Source: Planctomycetota bacterium (GTDB taxonomy: Bacteria; Planctomycetota; Planctomycetia; Pirellulales; Pirellulaceae). From it: 18,711 nt of DNA. Each line of letters opens with the position of its first letter. The first letter of the stretch is position 1. Where the stretch lies: positions 1 to 18,711 of the forward strand of contig JAJDEH010000204.1 in assembly GCA_029259935.1 (NCBI GenBank), given 5' to 3'. This document shows, piece by piece, positions 13,345-18,711 of this stretch. A program made the position numbers and the translations under genes. Below the pieces are notes generated by a model. The model saw only the letters and a list, made by a program, of their open reading frames with translations. It had not been told where the DNA came from and did not search any database.

Positions 13345-14361
13345 TCAAGGGCCGACCTTGACTGGGCCCGCATAAATTTCCACTCGCCGAAAATCGACGA
13401 CGCGCGCCGAATATTTTTTCTTTCTGTCGGGCGATTGCACGATGACGAGTTGCCCCCGGCTTCCTTCGTCCAGCGCGATGCCCTTGGTTCGCACGCGAAC
13501 TCCGGACGCAACCGCGACGACCTCGACCAAGTCGCCCCGTTGCACGAGCCGTGGCGCGCGAACCGCCGCTTTCGACAGGATCACTCCCGGAGCCATCTGA
13601 CGCGTTGCTTCCTTGCCGACGACATCATCCACGTGATACACCAAGTCGTCGACATTCGCGTTGGTGGGAACCGGACGCAATTCCACGTGATCGGGCTTCA
13701 TTAACTCGCCTCGCCGTATTGGTCGTACGACAAACAGTGCCGCGCGTTGAACCGCGAGGTTCGCTTGCACCTCAACCCGCCGCGGCCTTCCCGCCACGGC
13801 CACTTGAACATTGAACTTTTGCGTTCCTGGCCACGGTGCTTTGCCGCCGTCGATGACGAGTTCATGGTCGGCGGCGGCAATCAGCCGCACCTGGTCATCA
13901 TCCAGTTCGCAGGCAACTTGCAAAAACTGGCCTTGGTCGCCGGCTTCTTCGACGCGCCGCAGAATCGCCGTCTTGATTCGCCGAGTTGCCGTGTTACGTT
14001 CCGCCGCGGTCGTTCGCCGCGCCGGCACGACATCACTGCTTCCGTGGTACAGTTTAACTTGGCGAGGGCCGACAAAGGTCATCCCCGAGAGGTCCGACAC
14101 TTGAAGTGCCACTCGTGTCATGATTTCTTGACGTGTCACGATGCGCGTCCCGGTCGGAGCCGGGAACAGTGAAACCGACGAGAGCGACTTGGCCCGCGCC
14201 GGATCCTTGTCGTTGATCTGCGCCACATCGCCTAGCAACACGATCGTCCCCGCGCAGCGGCACTCCGGCCTCAGCCGAATTTCGCCAGCTTCCGCGGAAG
14301 CCGTGTTCAGCGTGATCAAGGTAAAGAAAAACAAGACTTTGTAGCGCACGGATTCATCCAT
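13345..14361 (-). CDS. flgA: P-ring assembly chaperone FlgA (SAF domain)
   Basis: FlgA is a periplasmic chaperone that helps FlgI polymerise into the P-ring. The product has 338 residues, longer than the ~220 of enteric FlgA, with extra sequence in the N-terminal half. It starts with a Sec signal peptide (MDESVRYKVLFFFTLITLNT, then ASA before the likely cleavage site). The C-terminal ~140 residues match the FlgA/SAF domain: VVRPIRRGELMKPDHVELRP, VVGKEATRQMAPGVILSKAA, LVQRGDLVEVVAVASGVRVR, then a terminal VVDFRRVEIYAG-type strand. Two cysteines near residues 34-36 (PECRCAG) are unusual in the mature N-terminus. ATG at 14359-14361 has no clear ribosome site, but it lies 28 bp after flgG, so coupling within an operon is plausible. 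Confidence 0.93.
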   Translation of the reverse strand: MDESVRYKVLFFFTLITLNTASAEAGEIRLRPECRCAGTIVLLGDVAQINDKDPARAKSLSSVSLFPAPTGTRIVTRQEIMTRVALQVSDLSGMTFVGPRQVKLYHGSSDVVPARRTTAAERNTATRRIKTAILRRVEEAGDQGQFLQVACELDDDQVRLIAAADHELVIDGGKAPWPGTQKFNVQVAVAGRPRRVEVQANLAVQRAALFVVRPIRRGELMKPDHVELRPVPTNANVDDLVYHVDDVVGKEATRQMAPGVILSKAAVRAPRLVQRGDLVEVVAVASGVRVRTKGIALDEGSRGQLVIVQSPDRKKKYSARVVDFRRVEIYAGPVKVGP

Positions 14362-14389
14362 GTGTTTGTGGTCGTCCGACTAACAATGA

Positions 14390-15196
14390 CTAGAATCGCC
14401 GCAGGTTCGAAATTAGCTGAAGGATCTGATCGCCCGCCTGTACCGTCTGTGAATTGAGTTCAAACGACCTTTGCGTCGTGATCAGGTCGATCAATTCCTC
14501 GACCGGTTCGACATTGGACGCTTCGACCATTCCTTGCCGCAGCAGCCCGACGCCCTGCTGGCCCGGCGCGCTGGGAGTGGCCTGGCCCGAAGCGTCCGTC
14601 TGGGCATAAACGTTGTCACCAAGTTTTAAGAGTCCTTCGGGATTGACGAAGGTGGCTAATTGAATGGTCCCCGCCGTTTGTAGGTTTTGGGTGTTGGGAA
14701 GCCGTTGTAGCACATCGCCATTCTCTTGAATCACGATGTCGGTGGCCTTGGGATCGATCGACACAGCGTCTGTCAGCGGTCGCCCGGAAAACGCGGAACC
14801 GAGGACAAGTTGACCTTCGGCGTTGATATTGAAGTTTCCCGCCCGTGTGTAAACGGTATCTCCCGAATTTGCGTCCGTGACTTGAAAAAAACCCTTCCCC
14901 TCGATCGCCACGTCGAGCGATCTGTTCGTGTCTTGGAACGCGCCTTGTTTGAAGTTGATCTGCGTGCTGGCGACGCGTGTTCCCAAGCCGACCAGAGTTC
15001 CGGTAGCCGACGGCGTTCCTTGGGCGTCTCGCGCGCCGGGCGTAACCTCTTGGCGATAGAACAGGTCTTCAAAGTTGGCGCGGTCTTTCTTGAAGGCCAT
15101 CGTGTTGATGTTCGCCATATTATTGGCGATGACATCCAGCTTCGTCTGCATGGCGTCCATGCCGGTCGCGGCCGTGTACAGTGATTGCACGCTCAT
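14390..15196 (-). CDS. flgG: Flagellar distal rod protein FlgG
   Basis: FlgG builds the distal rod that crosses the periplasm and passes through the P and L rings. The 268-residue product matches the family length (~260). It begins MSVQSLYTAATGMDAMQTKL followed by DVIANNMANINTMAFKKDRA, the rod-family motif. It carries the FlgG strings VGLGTRV, FKQGAFQDTNRSLDVAIEGK and GFFQV, then YTRAGNFNINAEGQLV. It ends with GMVEASNVEPVEELIDLITT and QRSFELNSQTVQAGDQILQL. The ATG at 15194-15196 has a strong AGGAGAGGA ribosome site just upstream. It lies 56 bp after flgF and 28 bp before flgA. FlgG rather than FlgF is called from the EASNVEPVEELIDLI and NSQTVQAGDQ signatures. Confidence 0.96.
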   Translation of the reverse strand: MSVQSLYTAATGMDAMQTKLDVIANNMANINTMAFKKDRANFEDLFYRQEVTPGARDAQGTPSATGTLVGLGTRVASTQINFKQGAFQDTNRSLDVAIEGKGFFQVTDANSGDTVYTRAGNFNINAEGQLVLGSAFSGRPLTDAVSIDPKATDIVIQENGDVLQRLPNTQNLQTAGTIQLATFVNPEGLLKLGDNVYAQTDASGQATPSAPGQQGVGLLRQGMVEASNVEPVEELIDLITTQRSFELNSQTVQAGDQILQLISNLRRF

Positions 15197-15252
15197 TTGA
15201 ATCCTCTCCTGATTTAGAACTCTTTTTTCGCTGACGACGCCACGGCAACTCG

Positions 15253-16014
15253 CTACTGCCTTAAGACTCGAGTCACGAGCGAACCAAGCACGTGGTCTTG
15301 ATGTTGAATCAGCTTGACGTTGGCTTCATAGGCGCGCGATGCTTTGATCATGTCGACCATGCCTTGCGTGGGCCTGGTGGACGACATCTCCAAGTATCCG
15401 CTACGAATACTGCGCTCGTTGTTCGGAACGGGAGTAACCTCACCGAGCGACTTGAATTGGTTCTTGCCGGATTTCACCAAGTCGCCGAACGAGGCTGGTC
15501 TTACCAATGCCAAGGGAGTGTGGCTGCCGCTTTGCATAACCGTGCCGTGTTCGGTGAAAACTGGATTTCCCAGACTGGGATCAATTGTCACCGGCTGTTC
15601 TTCCGCCGTCAGCACGGCCGCGCCTTCTTGTGTTTCCAACCGCCCGTCGGCCGAAAAACGGAAATTGCCGGCCCGGGTCAGCATCTTTTCGCCGTCTTGC
15701 TCCACCATAAAGAAAGTACTGCCGTCTTGGTCGTCGATCGCCAGATCCGTGTTGATCTTGGTGTGCTTCATTCCACCTGGAGAAAAGTCCGTCACGGTGC
15801 GGTCCATTGCCGCGCCGCCGCTCAGATCGTTGATGGATGTCGAACCGGGAGAGTCCAACCCTTGCTCGATCGCCTGACTATGCCGCGCCAACACCATGGC
15901 GAAATCCGGCTTGAAGCCGACCGTATCGATGTTGGCCATGTTGTTTGCCAACACGTCCATGGTTCGGCTTTGCGCTTCGGCTCCGGCAGCGGATAAGTAC
16001 ATTCCGTAAGGCAT
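15253..16014 (-). CDS. flgF: Flagellar proximal rod protein FlgF
   Basis: FlgF is a proximal rod subunit secreted through the flagellar exporter. The 253-residue product begins MPYGMYLSAAGAEAQSRTMD and continues VLANNMANIDTVGFKPDFAM, the rod-family N-terminal helix. FlgF/G core motifs follow: LAIDDQDGSTFFMVEQDGEK, LTRAGNFRFSADGRLETQEG. The end, GYLEMSSTRPTQGMVDMIKA then SRAYEANVKLIQHQDHVLGS, is the family C-terminal helix. The frame is open to 16131, but ATG at 16012-16014 is chosen because it gives the canonical N-terminus and has GAGAA about nine bases upstream. Sequence before it also overlaps the sigma-54 promoter at 16065-16080. It is the first gene of the flagellar cluster, 56 bp before flgG. 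Confidence 0.93.
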   Translation of the reverse strand: MPYGMYLSAAGAEAQSRTMDVLANNMANIDTVGFKPDFAMVLARHSQAIEQGLDSPGSTSINDLSGGAAMDRTVTDFSPGGMKHTKINTDLAIDDQDGSTFFMVEQDGEKMLTRAGNFRFSADGRLETQEGAAVLTAEEQPVTIDPSLGNPVFTEHGTVMQSGSHTPLALVRPASFGDLVKSGKNQFKSLGEVTPVPNNERSIRSGYLEMSSTRPTQGMVDMIKASRAYEANVKLIQHQDHVLGSLVTRVLRQ

Positions 16015-16417
16015 GGCGGTTTCTCGAGTGAGAAGAAAAGACAGTTCAGCCGCCGTTCTAGATTTGCAAGCCGCGCGCCAAACGGGACACGGTTTCCAAT
16101 TACGCGCCCCGCTAGCGTGGTCAAACACCAACGGTAGCGTGACTTAGAGAATCGTCGCGACCGTCGAACCGGCAGGGTGATAGCAGCCGCAACAACTTCC
16201 TATCCGGCAAGAGTTGCCTCACCAGCCGCAGGAACCGCCGGTCTTGCACGCGCATCAGTGGAAGAAGATTCGATTCCACTTGCGGTAGGTAGCCCGAACC
16301 GAGGAGCGGAACGACGACGTTCCGGCATTCGCGATTTCCTTCCGGCATCCACGAATTCAAAAAGATGACTGCGAACTGCCGGAGCAGCGCTTCGCTCGAT
16401 CCGGCCGACGAATGGCG
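16015..16417 (-). other. 403-base gap between hemC and flgF
   Basis: No recognisable gene lies here. In the hemC reading frame, after its TAA stop, the frame stays open to 16121; it could encode 79 residues from a TTG at 16358-16360. That product (containing NVVVPLLGSGYLPQVESN) is not recognised and has no ribosome site. The only supported element is the sigma-54 promoter near its downstream end. No hairpin with a T tract was found behind hemC. Confidence 0.5.
16064..16080 (-). promoter_or_regulatory. Sigma-54 (-24/-12) promoter of the flgF operon
   Basis: On the minus strand the sequence TGGCGCGCGGCTTGCAA fits the sigma-54 consensus TTGGCACG, 4 nt, TTGCA. The GG (16079-16078) and GC (16067-16066) are separated by exactly 10 nt, both core dinucleotides are present, the preceding base is T, and only one base of the two boxes differs (G for A in the -24 box). 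The predicted start near 16054 leaves a 40-nt leader to the flgF ATG. Flagellar rod and hook genes are under sigma-54 control in several phyla. Confidence 0.75.
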
Positions 16418-17344
16418 TTATTCGCCTTGGCGGGACTGCTCAATCAACGCAGCCGCCCCGCGAGACAGCAATTCTTCCGCCACGGTCGTGCCAATAGATT
16501 CCGCTTCTTCAAGCGGCCCTTCCTTGCTTGCCAGCAACCGTTGCGAACCATCTTGGCTGAGGACGACGCCGTCGAGTTGCAGCCGGGCGTCGTCAACTCG
16601 CGCCCAGGCTCCGACGGGCGCCAAGCAGCCGCCGCGCAATGTCGACAGTAACGCCCGCTCGGCAAGAACCGAAAGATGGGCCGTGCGATGATTGAGGCGT
16701 GAAACCGATTCCTGCGTTGCGATGTCGTCGCCGCGAGTTTCCAGCCCCAGCGCGCCTTGCCCGATCGCCGGCAACATGACTTCGGCGGAAATCGGCTCGG
16801 CAATTCTCTCCTGCAATCCAAGACGCCTTAGTCCCGCTTCGGCCAAAATGATCGCGTCGAACTCGCCGTCGTCCAACTTTCGCAACCGGGTATCGACATT
16901 TCCGCGAATATCCAGGACGTCAACATCGGGGCGTTGATGCAGCAATTGGGCGCGTCGCCGCATGCTGCCCGTGCCGACACGGGCAGCCGGGGGCAGATCT
17001 TTCAATCGACCGTAGTGATTGCTTACCAGTACATCGAGAATGCTTTCCCGCTCGGGCACCGCGGCCAATGCCAAGCCGGGAACAGGCTCGGTGGGAAGAT
17101 CCTTCAAGCTATGGACGGCGAGATCGATTTCGCCATCCAGCAGTGCTTGCTGAATGCGTTTGGTGAACAGACCTTGGCCGCCAATCTCGCCGATCGGTCC
17201 GGTCTTTACATCGCCTTCGGTCGTGATGAAGATCAGTTCGACGTCCGCGTTCGCATCGCGAAGACGAGCCGCCGTCCACTCCGCCTGCCAGCGAGCTAAT
17301 TTGCTGGCGCGAGTACCCAAACGAATTTTCGTTTCCGCCGTCAA
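16418..17344 (-). CDS. hemC: Hydroxymethylbilane synthase (porphobilinogen deaminase)
   Basis: HemC joins four porphobilinogen units into hydroxymethylbilane in cytosolic tetrapyrrole (haem) synthesis. The 308-residue product has the normal length. It shows the N-terminal motif IRLGTRASKLARWQAEWTAA, the GEIGGQGLFTK block, and DLAVHSLKDLPT with catalytic Asp82 (equivalent to E. coli Asp84). RVGTGSMRRRAQLL follows, then DIRGNVDTRLRKLDDGEFDA and LPAIGQGALGLETR. LRGGCLAPVGA contains Cys240, the dipyrromethane cofactor attachment site (E. coli Cys242). The start is TTG at 17342-17344, supported by GAGGTGG (17355-17349), a good ribosome site that overlaps the stop of the DUF502 gene and suggests translational coupling. 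No functional link to the flagellar genes is implied. Confidence 0.98.
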   Translation of the reverse strand: MTAETKIRLGTRASKLARWQAEWTAARLRDANADVELIFITTEGDVKTGPIGEIGGQGLFTKRIQQALLDGEIDLAVHSLKDLPTEPVPGLALAAVPERESILDVLVSNHYGRLKDLPPAARVGTGSMRRRAQLLHQRPDVDVLDIRGNVDTRLRKLDDGEFDAIILAEAGLRRLGLQERIAEPISAEVMLPAIGQGALGLETRGDDIATQESVSRLNHRTAHLSVLAERALLSTLRGGCLAPVGAWARVDDARLQLDGVVLSQDGSQRLLASKEGPLEEAESIGTTVAEELLSRGAAALIEQSRQGE

Positions 17345-17353
17345 CTTGCCACC

Positions 17354-18382
17354 TCAGTCATCGCCTTCCGTGTCATCGCTAGCTGAAGTGGGCAGTGTGG
17401 GCGGAGCGCTGGACAATGCCGACCCGTTGCCGCCCGCGCTCACTTGAGCCGCCAGCACGGGCCCCAGATCGCTCTTCGTATACTGCTGGTGAGGCGGAAT
17501 CACGACACCGCAACTGACGCAAAACTGAATTGCCTGGTCGACCGTGATGTCCAAGTCAATCGTCTCGCTTTTCGGAACCGTGATGGTAAAGCCCGTGGCG
17601 GGCATCGGCGACGTCGGCATCAGAACACTGAGGACCGGTTCATTCACCGCGCTGCGCACATCCAAAAAGCCTTCCCCGGTAACAAACCCCATCGACCAGA
17701 TTCCTTTGCGTGGATACTCGACCGCGACCACGCGCGTGAATTCAACTTCCTGTTCCTTAAACACAAAATCGGTCACCTGTTTGGCGGCCGAGTAGACCGT
17801 GCGGATGATCGGCAGCCGGTGAATCAACTGTTCAAAGAACTTGATGAAGATCCCGCCCACGCCGGCGGCCATATACTTCCCAAAGAAATAGAGAACCGTG
17901 GCAAACAGCAGGAGGAAGCCCGGTATCACAAAGATTCGTTTGAGATACTTGTCGTTTACAAAGCGTTGGTAGACATCTTGTCCGGTCGCAATCTCAAGGT
18001 TTAGGTCATCCGACGCGTTCTGCTTGACGTGCAAGAAGACGTTTTTCGGAATCCAGCTTCCGCTTTTGAGTTGAAAGTAGAACTTTTCGTCGTCGCCATC
18101 GCCGCGATAGCTGAAGGTCTTCAGTCCGTCCAACTCGCCGACGGTTGCTTTTGGCGGAATCGCCTCGGGCATGTCCTTAATTCGATCGATGATGATATGG
18201 CGCGCCAAACCCTCGGCCGGCTCGAGCAAATAGCTTTCGATCGTGCCCCAAATCCAAATGAACACCAGCAGCGTCAGCAGAGGCGGCATCAGCACGGCAA
18301 GTCCGCGCAGCACGGCCACACGGACCGGGTGACTTCGCACCTTTCCTCCCGAGCCAGCTTTGGATGACGATTTATCGACCAT
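17354..18382 (-). CDS. DUF502-family membrane protein
   Basis: Function is unknown; the family is widespread in bacteria. The 342-residue product has a basic, Ser/Gly-rich N-terminus. A first hydrophobic segment lies at about residues 27-48 (LAVLMPPLLTLLVFIWIWGT), and a longer second one at about 150-180 (FVIPGFLLLFATVLYFFGKY, then MAAGVGGIFI). The family core follows: LIHRLPIIRTVYSAAKQVTD, VVAVEYPRKGIWSMGFVTGE, VLMPTSPMPATGF and CVSCGVVIPP near 290. The ~50-70 residues between the segments and a Gly/Ser-rich C-terminal tail (~310-342) are less conserved; the region between the two segments is longer than in the shorter family members I recall. ATG at 18380-18382 is the chosen start. The gene lies 179 bp downstream of comF and 9 bp upstream of hemC, with overlapping translation signals. 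Confidence 0.92.
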   Translation of the reverse strand: MVDKSSSKAGSGGKVRSHPVRVAVLRGLAVLMPPLLTLLVFIWIWGTIESYLLEPAEGLARHIIIDRIKDMPEAIPPKATVGELDGLKTFSYRGDGDDEKFYFQLKSGSWIPKNVFLHVKQNASDDLNLEIATGQDVYQRFVNDKYLKRIFVIPGFLLLFATVLYFFGKYMAAGVGGIFIKFFEQLIHRLPIIRTVYSAAKQVTDFVFKEQEVEFTRVVAVEYPRKGIWSMGFVTGEGFLDVRSAVNEPVLSVLMPTSPMPATGFTITVPKSETIDLDITVDQAIQFCVSCGVVIPPHQQYTKSDLGPVLAAQVSAGGNGSALSSAPPTLPTSASDDTEGDD

Positions 18383-18536
18383 GGTTCCAGGGGAATTGTT
18401 TGACTCGCGGCCTCAATTGCAAAGTCGTTCAGCATCTGAGTTGGCCAAATTCAAACCAACGCCTACGAATTTTCCTCAGTTTCCAACCTCAATCAAGCCG
18501 CTGTTGGCTTTGCCGGGTCGCCAATCGTTCCGTCGT

Positions 18537-18560
18537 GGGGCCGAAATCCTTGCCAGCCCC
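18537..18560 (-). other. Hairpin directly behind comF
   Basis: GGGGCTG and CGGCCCC (read on the minus strand, 18560-18554 and 18543-18537) can form a 7-bp stem with one G-T pair around a 10-nt loop, one base after the comF stop codon. It is not followed by a T tract, so it may be an attenuating or RNA-stabilising structure rather than a full terminator. Confidence 0.3.
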
Positions 18561-18561
18561 C

Positions 18562-18711
18562 TCAATTAACACCGGTTCCCCTCGCGATAACCGCGATATT
18601 CACGCTCTCCGCGCCGTTTTTCCGGCAAACTCGGGCCACCTCGTTGGCGGTCGCGCCGGTTGTCATCACATCGTCGATCAGCAAGATTTTTGCGCCATTA
18701 ATATCGTACCC
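18562..18711 (-). CDS. comF: ComF-family phosphoribosyltransferase, C-terminal fragment (5' end outside window)
   Basis: Only the last 49 residues are inside the window. They contain the PRPP-binding loop of type I phosphoribosyltransferases, ILLIDDVMTTGATANEVARV, then a short helix-strand end CRKNGAESVNIAVIARGTGV N and stop. The loop followed directly by a short C-terminus matches ComF (competence protein F homologues, also called amidophosphoribosyltransferase-like). Other family members such as orotate or adenine phosphoribosyltransferase have a similar loop, so the exact name is moderately sure. The frame reads open to the edge. A 179-bp gap separates it from the DUF502 gene. Confidence 0.82.
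   Translation of the reverse strand, partial: GYDINGAKILLIDDVMTTGATANEVARVCRKNGAESVNIAVIARGTGVN

Noticed and set aside
16015..16131. Longer N-terminus for FlgF from 16131
   Set aside because: The extension is not family-like and overlaps the sigma-54 promoter; ATG 16014 gives the canonical rod-protein start.
1..18711. CRISPR arrays, tRNA or rRNA genes, insertion sequences
   Set aside because: No evenly spaced direct repeats, cloverleaf-like sequences, rRNA segments, transposase frames or terminal inverted repeats were seen by eye.

Overview
The window is a flagellar gene cluster. Every gene that can be supported lies on the minus strand, so transcription runs from high to low coordinates. 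The gene set, a FliW-CsrA pair placed just before flagellin, a flagellin starting MSRINTNVSSLVAQNTLARS, and very large FlgL and flagellin proteins with hook-IN style insertions all suggest a planctomycete, probably of the Pirellulales. That is inference from recalled protein features, not from a search.

Layout in transcription order. (1) 18711-16418: housekeeping genes. These are the 3' end of a ComF-type phosphoribosyltransferase gene, a DUF502 membrane protein gene, and hemC (hydroxymethylbilane synthase), which starts with TTG and is probably translationally coupled to DUF502. (2) 16417-16015: a 403-base gap with no convincing gene that ends in a near-consensus sigma-54 (-24/-12) promoter about 40 nt upstream of flgF. 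(3) 16014-10279: basal-body genes flgF, flgG, flgA, flgH, flgI, a flgJ-type rod-binding protein and the export chaperone flgN, closely spaced and likely one operon. (4) 10238-5842: the hook-filament junction genes flgK and flgL. FlgL is 866 residues, nearly three times the usual size. (5) 5719-4831: the post-transcriptional switch fliW and csrA. (6) 4343-1602: a 913-residue flagellin gene. It has a sigma-28-like promoter about 210 nt upstream, a long leader, and a clear intrinsic terminator behind it. (7) 1349-1: the 5' part of fliD (filament cap), cut by the window edge.

How they work together: FlgF/FlgG build the rod. FlgA helps FlgI form the P-ring in peptidoglycan, and FlgH forms the L-ring in the outer membrane. 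FlgN escorts FlgK/FlgL to the exporter, FlgK/FlgL join hook to filament, flagellin forms the filament, and FliD caps it. FliW and CsrA are expected to tie flagellin synthesis to its export. The promoter pattern (sigma-54 before the rod genes; GCCGAT-type sigma-28-like -10 elements before fliW, csrA and flagellin) suggests the classic middle/late hierarchy.

The most unusual features are protein modules shared among neighbouring genes. A 68-93-residue repeat occurs four times in flagellin and twice in FlgL. A hook-IN type module occurs three times in FlgL, at least three times in FliD and apparently once in FlgK. FlgH also lacks the lipobox cysteine of classical FlgH lipoproteins. I found no CRISPR array, tRNA, rRNA or insertion sequence, and no wholly new system.
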